Part shown: positions 18,515-29,203 of the stretch, piece after piece
How positions within the stretch are numbered: the first letter of the stretch is position 1
Layout of the letters: each line of letters begins with the position of its first letter
Assembly (NCBI RefSeq): GCF_025558425.1
Contig: NZ_CP094718.1
Span: 1,860,001 to 1,924,000 of the forward strand
DNA length: 64,000 nucleotides
DNA from: Staphylococcus sp. IVB6240
GTDB taxonomy: Bacteria; Bacillota; Bacilli; Staphylococcales; Staphylococcaceae
Direction of reading: 5' to 3'
The notes under the pieces: generated by a model
Database searches by the model: none
What the model was told of the DNA's origin: nothing
What the model saw: the letters and a program-made list of their open reading frames with translations, nothing else
Position numbers and translations under genes: made by a program

Positions 18515-19483
18515 TTATGCAAGACTACCATGTGATGTTTCTACTCGATTTTCTTGTTCTGCACGTTCTGCTCGTTTTGCCCAAAATCTTGCAAGCAATG
18601 GTCCTGTCACACAGTGTACGAAGCTAAATACGGCTCCTGATACAGCTGCAAGTGGATTGAAGTGAACAATTGCAAGGGATACAGCTAATCCAGAGTTCTG
18701 CATTCCTACTTCGATAGAAACAGCCTTTTTATCTGGATAATCTAATTTAAAGACGTTGGCTAATACGTAACCTGTCGCATATCCTAACACATTATGGAGA
18801 ACGACAACTGTAAAGATTAATAATCCAGTTTCAATGATTAATTCACGACTTCCCGCAACAACTGTACCTAAGATTAATGAAATGGCTACGACTGATACAA
18901 GTGGTAATACATCTTCACTTTTTTCAGAAAAGCCTCTGAAGAATCTTTGTACAACTAAACCGATTAAGATTGGGACTAACACGACTTGTGTGACTGACAT
19001 GAACATACTTGCGAATGAAACTTCCATCCATTCTCTTGCAAATAAATACATAAAGCTTGGTGTTAATACAGGTGCTAACATTGTAGATACTGAAGTGATC
19101 GTAACAGATAATGCAACATTGGCTTTTGCGATATAGCTCATTACATTACTTGTCGTACCTCCAGGGCAACATCCAACAAGGATAACACCGATTGCGATAT
19201 CTGGTGGTAATTGAAAGGCTTTTGCAATTAAATACGCTAACACTGGCATGACTATATATTGTAAAGCAACCCCTATCAAGACGGGTTTCGGATATTTAAA
19301 GATTAATTTGAAATCACTTACCTTAATTGTTAAACCCATCCCTAACATAACAATACCTAATAAGTAAGGAATAATTGCCCCCAGTCCTGAAAATAGACTT
19401 GGCATTGTGAATGCAATCACACTAACCAGCAAGACCCATAATAAAAATGTTTTTGATGCAAAATGGCCGATACGCTGTAACAT
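18515..19483 (-). CDS. Bile acid:sodium symporter (BASS) family transporter
   Basis: A 322-residue membrane protein with about nine to ten helices. The family-defining crossing regions are visible: VGCCPGGTTSNVMSYIAKANVALS (about 108-131) and SIEVGMQNSGLAVSLAIVHF (about 258-277), which hold the sodium sites. Bacterial members carry pantoate, keto acids or other organic anions with sodium. The start is ATG 19483, 8 bases after AAGGAG; upstream in-frame GTG and TTG codons overlap that site. Substrate unknown. Confidence 0.85.
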   Translation of the reverse strand: MLQRIGHFASKTFLLWVLLVSVIAFTMPSLFSGLGAIIPYLLGIVMLGMGLTIKVSDFKLIFKYPKPVLIGVALQYIVMPVLAYLIAKAFQLPPDIAIGVILVGCCPGGTTSNVMSYIAKANVALSVTITSVSTMLAPVLTPSFMYLFAREWMEVSFASMFMSVTQVVLVPILIGLVVQRFFRGFSEKSEDVLPLVSVVAISLILGTVVAGSRELIIETGLLIFTVVVLHNVLGYATGYVLANVFKLDYPDKKAVSIEVGMQNSGLAVSLAIVHFNPLAAVSGAVFSFVHCVTGPLLARFWAKRAERAEQENRVETSHGSLA

Positions 19484-19720
19484 TGGCAACACTCCTTAAT
19501 TTCTTTTCTTAATTGTTTTAATAGTCAGAATATTAGCATAATAAATCACCTTCGACAACCTTATTCCCAATATTTTTCTAGCACTTTTACACTTTTAAGT
19601 ATTTTCCACTCTTAAATTCCAAACATAGTCATCAGATTTACTACTGAAGTCCTACTGAATTCAATGTATCTGCATGCTAAAATATAAACAATAAATACTT
19701 TCAAATGAGGCCTATAAACA

Positions 19721-20245
19721 ATGATTGATAAAATAGAATCTTATACACTGAACATCAACCACCTTGACCGTCGTGCAGAGCGCCGTCGTTTAAGTAAATT
19801 ACTGGAAAACATTACATTTCAAGCACCTGTTCAATATCAATTCATAAAATTAAAACAATGCTACTTCCTACGTATTCATCTACCAAAACAAGTACTCCCT
19901 TATTTTGTTGGTTTACTAAGCTTTCATAACTTTTCTATTTATCAACTTGTTCTTACACAAGAGGCACACACTTTAACACCTATTCAACACCTCTCACAGA
20001 ATGAACAACATTATGAGCTGATGATTGATGGCCTGACAGATCCGTTCATTAAAGATAAAGTGATTGATGTGTTATCAAACTTTCCATCAGAACATATCCT
20101 ATACAGTTTTTCACGCCAGCGTTTAAGAGTGTCAACAACACCAACAGGCATGATGACATTGATTCGTACACTTGCTACAAGACATATTGACATTTACTAT
20201 GCCAGCCTACCACAACGTGCACATCATCAATCCCATATATCTTAA
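19721..20245 (+). CDS. Hypothetical protein, 174 residues
   Basis: A soluble basic protein starting at ATG 19721 (MIDKIESYTLNINHLDRRAE). It contains two similar-looking halves, each with a beta-rich 'YxFxRxRL' type stretch (YFLRIHLPKQVLPYFVGLL at about 48-66; LYSFSRQRLRVSTTPTGMMTLIRTL at about 127-151), hinting at an internal duplication. I do not recognise a family. The ribosome-binding site is weak (GAGG, long spacing), but the gene ends exactly at a strong terminator and runs over 170 codons. Confidence 0.65.
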   Translation: MIDKIESYTLNINHLDRRAERRRLSKLLENITFQAPVQYQFIKLKQCYFLRIHLPKQVLPYFVGLLSFHNFSIYQLVLTQEAHTLTPIQHLSQNEQHYELMIDGLTDPFIKDKVIDVLSNFPSEHILYSFSRQRLRVSTTPTGMMTLIRTLATRHIDIYYASLPQRAHHQSHIS

Positions 20246-20246
20246 A

Positions 20247-20285
20247 AAAGCACCTCGGCCGTTAGTTTGGGCCAAGGTGCTTAAA
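20247..20285. terminator. Bidirectional terminator
   Basis: AAGCACCTCGGCC pairs with GGGCCAAGGTGCTT (one mismatch) around an 8-base loop, with A and T tracts outside. It separates two convergent genes. Confidence 0.9.
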
Positions 20286-20287
20286 TA

Positions 20288-20776
20288 TTAGTCATTGTCA
20301 CGTTCTAAATATGCTTGTAATGTATCGAACATTAATTCAAAAGCATGTGCTGTATGGTCGTGATATGCTTTCTTTTCCTGCTTGTAAACGAGATTAGACA
20401 TATGGCGTGGTTTTTCAAACACAGTCTGATAACGGAAAGTCATCTGTGTAATACCCGGACTGCGTTCTTCAAAATGAACATCAATGAAGTCTGATTCTTC
20501 ACTGACTGCTGGCATTTGTATTGTCAATTGAACATGTTCATGAGGGATGAGTTGCTCAAATGTTCCTTTGACGACACGTTCCTTGTCTCGTACTCTATCT
20601 CGAATTTCGTATGTGCCACCCTCTACCGCATCACTGTGGATGGCTGTATTGGTCGTTGGTGAAGTCATCCACCAATTTTTCATGTGGACAGGTACGATCC
20701 ATGCCTGATACGCATTTTCCGGTGTCGTCTTCATCAAACGTACAAGCTCTACTTCAACGGCTTCATTTTGCATCAT
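20288..20776 (-). CDS. SRPBCC/AHSA1-domain protein
   Basis: A 162-residue single-domain protein. The START-like AHSA1 pattern is visible: VELVRLMKTTPENAYQAWIVPVHMKNWWMTSP near the N-terminus (residues about 9-40), GGTYEIRDR in the middle and ITQMTFRYQTVF towards the C-terminus. Such proteins bind hydrophobic ligands or act as cyclase/chaperone cofactors; nothing here narrows the role. The start ATG at 20776 follows GGAAGTGA. A single gene. Confidence 0.8.
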   Translation of the reverse strand: MMQNEAVEVELVRLMKTTPENAYQAWIVPVHMKNWWMTSPTTNTAIHSDAVEGGTYEIRDRVRDKERVVKGTFEQLIPHEHVQLTIQMPAVSEESDFIDVHFEERSPGITQMTFRYQTVFEKPRHMSNLVYKQEKKAYHDHTAHAFELMFDTLQAYLERDND

Positions 20777-20859
20777 TTCACTTCCATTCTTACTTTGGAT
20801 GTTCTATTAATTCTATTGTACTGTATTTTATACATTTGCCCAATCATTTCACTAGTTGC

Positions 20860-22170
20860 CTATTGAGCTGATTTATCGGGACGTGACTTTAAGCGGGGTA
20901 AGTTAAAAACAATCGCCACAAGACCACATATTGCTAACATCATTGGATAAACGGAATACGGTAGCAACATAATCGGAGAAATCCCTGCAACACCAGCTGC
21001 AGCAATTAACTGTGGACTGTACGGTAAAATTCCTTGAAAAGCACTCCCAAATATATCTAAAATACTCGCTGATTTACGTGGATCAATCTCATATTCATCA
21101 GCAATATCTTTAGCAAGAGGGCCTGCCATGATAATCGAAATCGTATTGTTCGCTGTAGCAATATCAGCCATACTCACTAATCCTGCAATTCCGAGTTCTG
21201 CACCACGTCGTGAATGAATACGTCGTTTTACATAATTTAGAAGCCACGTCACACCACCATAGTGTTCAACTAAGCCAATCATTCCACCAATAAGCAATGC
21301 GATCATTGCAATATCTTCCATCGCAATAACACCTTCTGATGCAGCAGTTAAAAAACCTTTCATGCCAAACGAACCATCAATCCAGCCAATGATCCCTGAT
21401 AGTAAAATACCCCCCATCAAGACAATCACAACATTTACACCAACGATTGCCAATATCAGTACAAATAAATATGGAATCACTTTTATCATGTCATAATCGT
21501 AGTTCGCTGATTGATCAACTTGATTACCATGTGTCAACCACCATAAAATGACAAGTGTTACCAAAGCGCCTGGTACAACAATTCTGAAGTTCACTTTAAA
21601 TTTATCAGCCATGCGTGTATTCTGTGTACGGACAGCCGCAATCGTAGTATCAGAAATCATTGATAAATTATCACCAAACATCGCACCACCCACCACTGTT
21701 GCCATGGCAAGTGCTGCCGGAATATCTGTTGCCTCGCTAATGCCAAAACCAACAGGTGCAATCGCTGCCACTGTTCCGACAGATGTTCCCATTGAAATAG
21801 ATATAAACATACATATAATAAAAATGCCTACAATCAAGTAGTGTTGTGGAATAAGGGATAGTCCTAAATTAACGATCGATGAAACACCACCCATTGCTTC
21901 AGCTGTTTGTGAAAAAGCGCCTGCCAAAACGAATACCAACATCATTAAAATGATATTCGGGTGTCCTGCTTTTCTCGCAAACACTTCCACTTTGTGTGTG
22001 AATTTTTCTTTTGGATTGATGAGTAGTGCGACAATCACACCAATCAGTGCTGCTACATTAAGGGGTAAAAATGTAAAATCTTTTGTGAGAATACCTGCAC
22101 CTAAAAATAGTCCAATAAAGACGACTAGAGGGATGAGGGCCCACGCACTTTCTCTTTCTTCTCTTTGCAT
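20860..22170 (-). CDS. NhaC-family Na+/H+ antiporter
   Basis: A 436-residue membrane protein with 11-12 helices. The start is ATG 22170 (MQREERESAWALIPL) after GAAGGAG; the open frame extends 45 bases further without a site. The NhaC pattern is clear: FISISMGTSVGTVAAIAP, AMATVVGGAMFGDNLSMISDTTIAA (about 165-190) and SMADIATANNTISIIMAGPLAK (about 335-356) with conserved membrane-embedded Asp and Asn. It would exchange sodium, or malate/lactate with sodium in MleN-like members, for protons. The exact substrates are open. Confidence 0.87.
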   Translation of the reverse strand: MQREERESAWALIPLVVFIGLFLGAGILTKDFTFLPLNVAALIGVIVALLINPKEKFTHKVEVFARKAGHPNIILMMLVFVLAGAFSQTAEAMGGVSSIVNLGLSLIPQHYLIVGIFIICMFISISMGTSVGTVAAIAPVGFGISEATDIPAALAMATVVGGAMFGDNLSMISDTTIAAVRTQNTRMADKFKVNFRIVVPGALVTLVILWWLTHGNQVDQSANYDYDMIKVIPYLFVLILAIVGVNVVIVLMGGILLSGIIGWIDGSFGMKGFLTAASEGVIAMEDIAMIALLIGGMIGLVEHYGGVTWLLNYVKRRIHSRRGAELGIAGLVSMADIATANNTISIIMAGPLAKDIADEYEIDPRKSASILDIFGSAFQGILPYSPQLIAAAGVAGISPIMLLPYSVYPMMLAICGLVAIVFNLPRLKSRPDKSAQ

Positions 22171-22302
22171 TGTTGAAACTCCTTCATAAAATAAGCAAGG
22201 GGTACGTCTTACCAACGTGACCCCATCGCTGTTTTGCTCTATTATAATCTAACAGGCTGTGATGATATCCATATGAATAACATCACGCTATTAGACGTTT
22301 GA

Positions 22303-23430
22303 TTACACTCTTTCAAATAGACGCTCTACAAAGTTTACAAAATAATATGGTACTTTGTCGAGTATTGCTTCATTTGGATTGTATTGTGGATGATGTAATG
22401 GATACACACTATCTGAACCAATCATCGCAAAATGAACGGGTGCGATTTGTTGATAGCTCGCAAAATCTTCCCCAATCATTTGTGCACGCGGTTGCTCTTG
22501 CACATCATATCCAGTTTCTTCAGCTATTTGACAAGCAAGTGTTTGTAATTCTGCATCATTATAAACACCATCAGTTAATCGTTGATAATCGAGTACAACA
22601 TCAGCTTGATACTGTAATGCCAGCCCATCGCATAATTGTTGCATACGTGTTTCTACCAGATCACGCACTTCTGGTGTCAGTGTTCGCACGGTTCCTTCAA
22701 TCATACCTTGACTTGGAATTACGTTCCATGTTTCACCACTGTGTACTTGGCCAATCGTCACAACTGCTTCTTCATAAGGTGCTACATTTCGACTGACAAT
22801 CGTTTGAATACCGCTGATGAGCTGACTCAGAATAATATGTGGGTCTACTCCGTCTTGAGGCATAGCTGCATGCGCACCCACACCTGTCACATCAATTTTG
22901 AAGCGGTCTACGTTGGCTGTGATATAACCTGTTTTTGCTCGCCATGCTCCAACTGGCAGTGTCGGATCATTGTGAAAACCAACAATTGCTTTTGCACCAT
23001 CTAACATCCCTGTTTTAACAATAGCATCTGCGCCTTGACTTACTTCTTCAGCCGCTTGAAAAATAAAGCGTACACGTCCCGGTAAGTCTGCCTCACGTTC
23101 TTTCAATAGGATAGCTGTTCCGAGAATCGCTGCCATGTGGATATCATGACCACAAGCATGCATCACACCTTTATTTTCTGATGCGTATGATAAACCTGTT
23201 TGTTCAAAGATTGGTAACGCATCAATATCTGAACGGACAGCAATGAATGGTTCACCTTGTCCAATTTCTGCAATCAAACCTGTTTCAAGTGGTGTTTCTA
23301 ATATATTTATTTCATGATCTTGTAATATTTTACGCAATCGTCGTGTTGTTTCAACCTCTGTATGTGCATATTCTGGTGCTTGATGAAATGCACGTCTCCA
23401 AGCAATCAATTGTTCTGTTAATTCTGCCAT
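22303..23430 (-). CDS. M20-family amidohydrolase (N-acyl-amino-acid deacylase type)
   Basis: A 375-residue di-metal hydrolase. Metal ligands sit in MHACGHDIHMA (about 90-100), the Glu pair in FQAAEEVSQGA (about 126-136), and the late IGEDFASYQQ and LHHPQYNPNE (about 320-360). An internal dimerisation insert occupies the middle, as in hippurate and N-acetyl-diaminopimelate deacylases. Its start overlaps the end of the SulP gene by 13 bases, so the two are one operon. Substrate unknown; the coupling suggests the transporter brings in its acylated substrate or exports a product. Confidence 0.87.
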   Translation of the reverse strand: MAELTEQLIAWRRAFHQAPEYAHTEVETTRRLRKILQDHEINILETPLETGLIAEIGQGEPFIAVRSDIDALPIFEQTGLSYASENKGVMHACGHDIHMAAILGTAILLKEREADLPGRVRFIFQAAEEVSQGADAIVKTGMLDGAKAIVGFHNDPTLPVGAWRAKTGYITANVDRFKIDVTGVGAHAAMPQDGVDPHIILSQLISGIQTIVSRNVAPYEEAVVTIGQVHSGETWNVIPSQGMIEGTVRTLTPEVRDLVETRMQQLCDGLALQYQADVVLDYQRLTDGVYNDAELQTLACQIAEETGYDVQEQPRAQMIGEDFASYQQIAPVHFAMIGSDSVYPLHHPQYNPNEAILDKVPYYFVNFVERLFERV

Positions 23431-24590
23431 ACTTTTTCAACTCCCTTATATAAATAATAACAAGCTGTTCCAGCAAGTACGCCCAAAGCTAAGTTTTTGG
23501 TATAAATGGTTAGACCAACTGTTAACAACATAATCATAAAATCTGCATAGCGTCTTTTAACAATTAATATTTTCGTTTTTGGATCGAATGCTTTTAGTGC
23601 GATTTTAATCAATACTGTCGCTAATACGACCATTGGAATTTGACCCACGATAGGCCCTAGCACAAATACAAATAAGCCCATCACAACACCAATGACCAAC
23701 ATAGATAATCTTGAAGTAGCACCACTGAAATAAACGAACTTGGACTGTCCTACAAGACCACTTCCTGCCAAACCACCGAATAAACCAATCAGTAAGTTTG
23801 AAACACCTTGACCACGTGATTCTTTATCTTTATCACTGGGTGTTTGTGTCAAATCATCCATCATTTGTGCAATCAGACTTGTTTGAATGGTTGCAACTGT
23901 TGCCAACATCAAACCAAACACCACGACTTGCAAAATCGTATCCATTTGCCAATCGAGATGCGGCAATTGCATACTTGGAATTTTCACATGAATATCTGCA
24001 TAATCAGACACATGTTTTAAATCGGCATGCGTGAAAAAGGATACACAAGTAAAAACGATAATGGATAATAAAGCAGCAGGTATTTTAGTCGTCCATCTTG
24101 GCACGAGCCAAATCACCAATAAACTTAAAATCGCATATATGTAAGTCGTCAAATTATGACCAAAAATATGTTTGAGTTGTGCTGCAAATAGTAAATAACA
24201 AAGTGCATTCATAAAGCCAATAACAACAGGTACTGGAATCAATTTAATTACTTTAGATACATGACAGTAACCAAATATGATCTGTATGACTCCCATGACA
24301 ATAATTGAAGCGGCTAACATATCTAAGCTATATGACGCGGTAATCATAACAACAATGAGAGATACACCACTACTTGGTGCCGATACCATGAGTGTCCGTG
24401 CCCCTAAAAAACTAATGTACACCATCATCATTGATGTACTAATCATACTCGTTGTCGGGCTAACCCCAGCGATAAAACTATATGCTATGGCACCTGGTAA
24501 CATCGCTAAAGCTACCAGTACACCTGCAAGAATATTTTGATAGTAATTCCCTAACCATGACGCACGATAATCTTCCCACCATGCTTGCAT
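23418..24590 (-). CDS. SulP-family inorganic/organic anion transporter
   Basis: A 390-residue membrane protein. The SulP signature is present near the N-terminus: NILAGVLVALAMLPGAIAYSFIAGVSP (about 19-45), followed by a VSAPSSGVSLIVVMITAS stretch and a late LIGLFGGLAGSGLVGQSKFVYFSGATSRLSMLV motif. About 10-12 helices are visible, and the cytosolic STAS domain usual in longer members is absent, so this is the short type. Possible cargo includes sulfate, bicarbonate or dicarboxylates. The start ATG at 24590 follows AAAGGGGATG. The downstream M20 gene overlaps it. Confidence 0.85.
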   Translation of the reverse strand: MQAWWEDYRASWLGNYYQNILAGVLVALAMLPGAIAYSFIAGVSPTTSMISTSMMMVYISFLGARTLMVSAPSSGVSLIVVMITASYSLDMLAASIIVMGVIQIIFGYCHVSKVIKLIPVPVVIGFMNALCYLLFAAQLKHIFGHNLTTYIYAILSLLVIWLVPRWTTKIPAALLSIIVFTCVSFFTHADLKHVSDYADIHVKIPSMQLPHLDWQMDTILQVVVFGLMLATVATIQTSLIAQMMDDLTQTPSDKDKESRGQGVSNLLIGLFGGLAGSGLVGQSKFVYFSGATSRLSMLVIGVVMGLFVFVLGPIVGQIPMVVLATVLIKIALKAFDPKTKILIVKRRYADFMIMLLTVGLTIYTKNLALGVLAGTACYYLYKGVEKVWQN

Positions 24591-24678
24591 AGATTCATCC
24601 CCTTTGTCTATCTATGTAGGTTATGTTCTATTCTATCAAATAAATGTAAAGTGTAACATATGCCTGTTTCGTAAAATA

Positions 24679-24716
24679 AAACACGCATGTACCCCCATCC
24701 GTACATACGTGTTTAA
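24679..24716 (-). terminator. Terminator of the hut operon
   Basis: ACACGCATGTAC pairs with GTACATACGTGT (one mismatch) around an 8-base loop. It lies 11 bases after the hutI stop. Confidence 0.8.
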
Positions 24717-24726
24717 GTGATTTATT

Positions 24727-25962
24727 CTATTTTAAATTTAATTCTTTTTTCACAATCGTACGTCCTTCATGAATAACCGTATCAACATGGTTAATACCAT
24801 AATGATATGGAATGTATTCATGGTTCGGTGCATGCCAAATGACAATATTCGCTTTATCGCCTGTATTAATTGTGCCGGCATCAACATCCATTGCTTTCGC
24901 CGCATTTACCGTCACTGCATTCCATACTTCATTTGGAGATAACTTTAACTTCAACGCAGCAATCGCCATCACCATTTGTAAGTTATTCGTTACACAACTA
25001 CCCGGGTTGAAGTCCGTCGCAATTGCAATCGCGCCATTGTTTTCTAACATACCACGTGCATCTGCATAGTCATTTTTGCCAAGATAGAACGTTGTACCTG
25101 GTAATAATACAGCTACTGTATCTGTATCAGCTAACTTCTTCTTGTCTTCGTCACTCGCTGCAACTAAGTGGTCTGCAGAAATCGCCTCTTCATCAATGGC
25201 TAATCCCAATCCACCTAACGGATCAATCTCATCCGCATGAATTTTCACGCGGAATCCTTGTTCTTTCGCTGCTTGAATATAGCGTCTTGAATCCTCAATT
25301 GAGAAGACACCTGTTTCACAGAAAATATCTGCAAAGTCTGCTAATTCTTTCACTTCAGGTAATAAGTCAATCATTTCTTGTAAGAATGCCTCATTAGATG
25401 CCGCTTCTTTCGGTACAGCATGAGGTCCTAAAAATGTATGACGCATATCAATACCATACTTCTCTTGTAAACGGCGTGACACGTACAGTTGTTTTAACTC
25501 ATTTTCTTTATCTAAACCATAACCACTCTTACTCTCAACAGCTAATACACCATGATGAATCATCGTTAATAAATCATGTTCCGCTTTTTTGAATAGTTCA
25601 TCTTCCGTCGCCGTTCTTGTGGCTTCTACTGTAGATAAAATGCCACCACCACGTTCTAAAATTTCAAGGTAAGATAAGCCTTGACGTTTCAATGACATTT
25701 CATGTTCACGAGATCCGCCATGCACCAAATGTGTATGTGCATCTACAAGTGCAGGTGACACCACATGATTTGAGGCATCAATGACTTCTTGTGCTTCATA
25801 CTCCTCAGTATATGGACCAGAATAGACAATTTTCCCATCTTTCACAACAACTGTGCCATTTTCAACAATATTCAATTCGTCCAGTTCTTTCCCTTTTAAT
25901 GGACGATCCGTCGATTTTGGTAAAATCAATTGTTTGATATTTTGGATGATTAAATCATTCAT
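24727..25962 (-). CDS. hutI: Imidazolonepropionase
   Basis: A 411-residue metal-dependent amidohydrolase, third step of histidine degradation (imidazolonepropionate to N-formimino-glutamate). The metal-site motif [14 protein letters not shown] (about 73-86), [14 protein letters not shown] (about 143-156), the metal-binding [10 protein letters not shown] (about 242-251) and the catalytic [13 protein letters not shown] (about 317-329) are all intact. Its ATG at 25962 overlaps the hutU stop as TAATG, so translation is coupled. Length fits the family. Confidence 0.97.
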   Translation of the reverse strand: MNDLIIQNIKQLILPKSTDRPLKGKELDELNIVENGTVVVKDGKIVYSGPYTEEYEAQEVIDASNHVVSPALVDAHTHLVHGGSREHEMSLKRQGLSYLEILERGGGILSTVEATRTATEDELFKKAEHDLLTMIHHGVLAVESKSGYGLDKENELKQLYVSRRLQEKYGIDMRHTFLGPHAVPKEAASNEAFLQEMIDLLPEVKELADFADIFCETGVFSIEDSRRYIQAAKEQGFRVKIHADEIDPLGGLGLAIDEEAISADHLVAASDEDKKKLADTDTVAVLLPGTTFYLGKNDYADARGMLENNGAIAIATDFNPGSCVTNNLQMVMAIAALKLKLSPNEVWNAVTVNAAKAMDVDAGTINTGDKANIVIWHAPNHEYIPYHYGINHVDTVIHEGRTIVKKELNLK

Positions 25963-27629
25963 TATTTATCCTCACCTTTACGTGTAATCATTGGCATATC
26001 AACATCTTTCTGTTTCGCAGTCTCAATGGCAATATCATAACCTGCATCTGCATGTCTCACAACACCCATACCTGGATCTGTTGTTAAGACACGTTTCAAT
26101 CTACGCTCTGCACGCTCTGATCCATCAGCCACAACTACCATACCGGCATGTAATGAGTAACCCATACCCACACCACCACCGTGATGGACAGAAATCCATG
26201 AGCCGCCTGCCGCTGTATTAACTAGCGCATTTAAGATGGCCCAGTCACCTACTGCATCAGAACCATCTTTCATTGATTCCGTCTCACGGTTAGGAGATGC
26301 TACAGAACCCGCATCTAAATGGTCACGACCAATCACAATCGGTGCTGAAATCTCACCTTTACGTACAAGTTCATTCAACGCCAGTCCCATCTTGGCACGA
26401 TCTACATATCCAAGCCAAGCAATTCGTGATGGCAAGCCTTGGAACGCAATTTTTTCAGTTGCCATATCTAGCCAACGCATCAGTTTTTCATCTTCTGGGA
26501 ATAACTCACGCATCAATTCATCTGCACGTTCGATATCTTTTGGATCACCTGATAACGCAGCAAAACGGAAAGGTCCTTTCCCTTCACAGAAAAGTGGACG
26601 AATATATGCTGGTACAAAACCAGGGAAGTCAAAAGCATTTTCTAATCCTTCATCAAAGGCTACTTGGCGAATGTTATTACCATAATCAAATGCCACGGCA
26701 CCTTGTTTTTGGAATGCTAACATGGCTTCCACATGTTTTTTCATCGATTGTTTAGATAATGTCACATAACGATCTGGGTCTGACTCACGCAACGTATTTG
26801 CTTCTTCTAACGTATATCCTTCAGGCACATAGCCATTCAATGGATCGTGTGCAGAAGTTTGGTCCGTTACAATATTAATCTTGAAGCCACGTTTTAAAAT
26901 TTCGTGATGTACTTCTGCCGCATTCCCCACTAAACCAATGGCAATGGCTTCTCCTTTTTCTTTTGCTTCTTGTGCACGTTCTAGTGCTTCATCTAATGAG
27001 TAAGTAATCATGTCACAATAACGTGTCTCAATACGTTTTTCAATGCGTGATGGATCCACATCTACACCAATAACAACCCCTTCATTCATTGTAACTGCCA
27101 GTGGTTGTGCACCACCCATACCACCAAGGCCGGCTGTTAAAGTAATAGTTCCTTTTAATGAACCGTCAAAGTGTTGATTTGCTAACTCAGCAAATGTTTC
27201 GTACGTTCCTTGTACAATCCCTTGAGATCCAATGTAAATCCAACTTCCAGCTGTCATTTGACCATACATCATTAAGCCTTTACGGTCTAATTCATGGAAA
27301 TGTTCCCAGTTTGCCCATTTAGGCACGAGTACAGAGTTAGAAAGTAACACACGTGGCGCTTCTTCATGCGTCTTAAAGACAGCCACTGGTTTCCCAGATT
27401 GTACGAGCATTGTCTCATCACTTTCTAAGCGGCGCAATGTTTCAACAATCGCATCGAATGATTCCCAGTTACGTGCCGCTTTACCAATTCCCCCATACAC
27501 GACAAGTTTATCTGGATGTTCTGCTACCTCGGGATCTAAGTTATTGTATAACATGCGTAATACCGCTTCTTGTTCCCATCCTTTACATTCAATATCTATC
27601 CCTTTTTTCGCTTTAATTTCTCTAGACAT
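25962..27629 (-). CDS. hutU: Urocanate hydratase
   Basis: A 555-residue NAD-dependent hydratase converting urocanate to imidazolonepropionate. Signatures visible: [27 protein letters not shown] (about 15-41), the NAD-binding [20 protein letters not shown] (about 163-182), [11 protein letters not shown] (about 318-328) and the conserved [27 protein letters not shown]. The active-site loop with [16 protein letters not shown] near the C-terminus is intact. The start ATG at 27629 follows AAAGGAGAG. It heads the hutUI pair, 20 bases after the YjiH-type gene. Confidence 0.97.
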   Translation of the reverse strand: MSREIKAKKGIDIECKGWEQEAVLRMLYNNLDPEVAEHPDKLVVYGGIGKAARNWESFDAIVETLRRLESDETMLVQSGKPVAVFKTHEEAPRVLLSNSVLVPKWANWEHFHELDRKGLMMYGQMTAGSWIYIGSQGIVQGTYETFAELANQHFDGSLKGTITLTAGLGGMGGAQPLAVTMNEGVVIGVDVDPSRIEKRIETRYCDMITYSLDEALERAQEAKEKGEAIAIGLVGNAAEVHHEILKRGFKINIVTDQTSAHDPLNGYVPEGYTLEEANTLRESDPDRYVTLSKQSMKKHVEAMLAFQKQGAVAFDYGNNIRQVAFDEGLENAFDFPGFVPAYIRPLFCEGKGPFRFAALSGDPKDIERADELMRELFPEDEKLMRWLDMATEKIAFQGLPSRIAWLGYVDRAKMGLALNELVRKGEISAPIVIGRDHLDAGSVASPNRETESMKDGSDAVGDWAILNALVNTAAGGSWISVHHGGGVGMGYSLHAGMVVVADGSERAERRLKRVLTTDPGMGVVRHADAGYDIAIETAKQKDVDMPMITRKGEDK

Positions 27630-27648
27630 ATAACATCTCTCCTTTGTT

Positions 27649-28974
27649 TTAGAAAATCAATAAACTGATTGGAATCGCAATTAATAATGTCAGTACCACA
27701 AGAATAAACCAGATTGCCACAAGTTTCCAAACAGGAATTTTAATCTCAGTGGCTAAAATACATGGCACCAGTGCTGAGAAGAAAATAATGGCAGAAACAC
27801 TTGTGATTGCGACAACAAATCTAACTTCCAACGCTGCTTTAGCGGCAATTAACGATGGCAGAAACATTTCAATAATCGATATGGCTGATGCTTTTGCCAA
27901 TAACGCTTGGTCTGGTATCGGAAACAGATAAACAATTGGATAAAAAATATAGCTTAACCAATCAATCACGGGTGTATAATCAGCTAGTAATAATCCGATA
28001 AACCCAATGGATAGAATGGACGGCAATATCGCAATCGTCATCTCTAAACCATCTTTAATATTCACCCATATATTTTTTAATAATGGGAGTGATTGATGAG
28101 ATTGTTTCTTAGCTTCTTGCCATGCTGCTACAAAACGGCTCCCAACCACTTCTTCTTCCTGTTCTCCTTGCTGACCTTCATAATATGCTTCCGACTCTCT
28201 AGAAATCGGTGGTAAATGTGCAGAAATAGCTGTCACTATAAATGTAATAATCAAACACAACCAGAAATACAAGTTCCAGTGATTCATTAAATCAAGCGCA
28301 CGCGCCACAATGACCATGAATGTTGCTGATACCGTTGAAAAACCAGTCGCAATAATGACTGCTTCCTTTTTGTTGTACATCCCATCTTTGTATACACGAT
28401 TCGTAATTAATAACCCTAAAGAGTAACTCCCTACGAATGACGCTACGGCATCAATCGCTGACTTACCAGGTGTTTTAAAAATAGGTCGCATAATCGGTTG
28501 CATAAGTACGCCGATAAATTCTAATAAGCCATAACCAACAAGTAATGAAAGCGCCACGGCACCAATTGGAATTAACACACTCAGTGGCATCATTAATTTA
28601 TCGAATAAGAATGGGCCATAATTTTCATTAAATAAAATAGCAGGTCCAATCTTAAAGACGTACATCACACCAATGATGGCACCTAAGACTTTGAATACGA
28701 CAAGTACAGCATCCGTGACTGACTTTTGATAATCTTTTCTTTTTAATGGAAGCAATGCACCTACCAGTATCATGAATAGGGCTAAGTATGGCATCGCATT
28801 CCCCATCAATGCTCTAAAACTCAAATGGGCATGATCCACAAGAATCGTTTCATTGCCCCCTAATTGTATTGGGATAAAAAAGCAGATAATCCCCAATCCG
28901 CTATACACCCAAAACTGCCACATTTGTTTCCCCTTTATGCCTTCTTTCTGTGACTGTCGTTGGTGTTTATTCAT
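27649..28974 (-). CDS. YjiH/nucleoside-recognition (Gate) domain membrane protein
   Basis: A 441-residue polytopic membrane protein with two Gate-type segments. The second repeats the pattern [28 protein letters not shown]; the first includes [26 protein letters not shown]. YjiH proteins regularly sit beside hut genes in staphylococci, and a role in moving histidine or urocanate is a reasonable inference, but none is demonstrated by the sequence. The start is ATG 28974, 7 bases after AAGGGG; a GTG at 28977 is the alternative. It is the first gene of the yjiH-hutU-hutI transcript. Confidence 0.8.
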   Translation of the reverse strand: MNKHQRQSQKEGIKGKQMWQFWVYSGLGIICFFIPIQLGGNETILVDHAHLSFRALMGNAMPYLALFMILVGALLPLKRKDYQKSVTDAVLVVFKVLGAIIGVMYVFKIGPAILFNENYGPFLFDKLMMPLSVLIPIGAVALSLLVGYGLLEFIGVLMQPIMRPIFKTPGKSAIDAVASFVGSYSLGLLITNRVYKDGMYNKKEAVIIATGFSTVSATFMVIVARALDLMNHWNLYFWLCLIITFIVTAISAHLPPISRESEAYYEGQQGEQEEEVVGSRFVAAWQEAKKQSHQSLPLLKNIWVNIKDGLEMTIAILPSILSIGFIGLLLADYTPVIDWLSYIFYPIVYLFPIPDQALLAKASAISIIEMFLPSLIAAKAALEVRFVVAITSVSAIIFFSALVPCILATEIKIPVWKLVAIWFILVVLTLLIAIPISLLIF

Positions 28975-29203
28975 CACATCACCCCTTTGTATATTCTCTT
29001 TGTGACTTCAAGCACCTAATCATTCTGTCCTCCTTATGTTCAAAATAATCTGACTTTAGTATCTACATATTTTCTTTTTAATGCTTTTGGCTGTTATACG
29101 ACATATTTTTGTCCTCACTCACATTGTAATATGCTATTCTATAAATAACTAATATCAATAAACTAATTATTAATAGCTTCAAACTATAAATAGGAGGTTG
29201 CAC
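28975..29203. promoter_or_regulatory. Divergent hut control region
   Basis: 228 bases between the minus-strand hut operon and the plus-strand LysR gene. The part near 29147-29175 holds a repeated ACTAAT (29147 and 29160 area) within AT-rich inverted elements, which is where a LysR protein acting on both promoters would be expected to bind. This is inference from layout; no consensus could be checked. Confidence 0.4.

Noticed and set aside
22299..23004. Plus-strand ORFs of 122-165 codons opposite the M20 gene
   Set aside because: Antisense to intact M20 motifs, no ribosome-binding sites, His/Cys-rich composition typical of shadow frames.
26236..26755. Long plus-strand ORFs opposite hutU
   Set aside because: They are antisense shadows of a highly conserved enzyme gene, with no ribosome-binding site.
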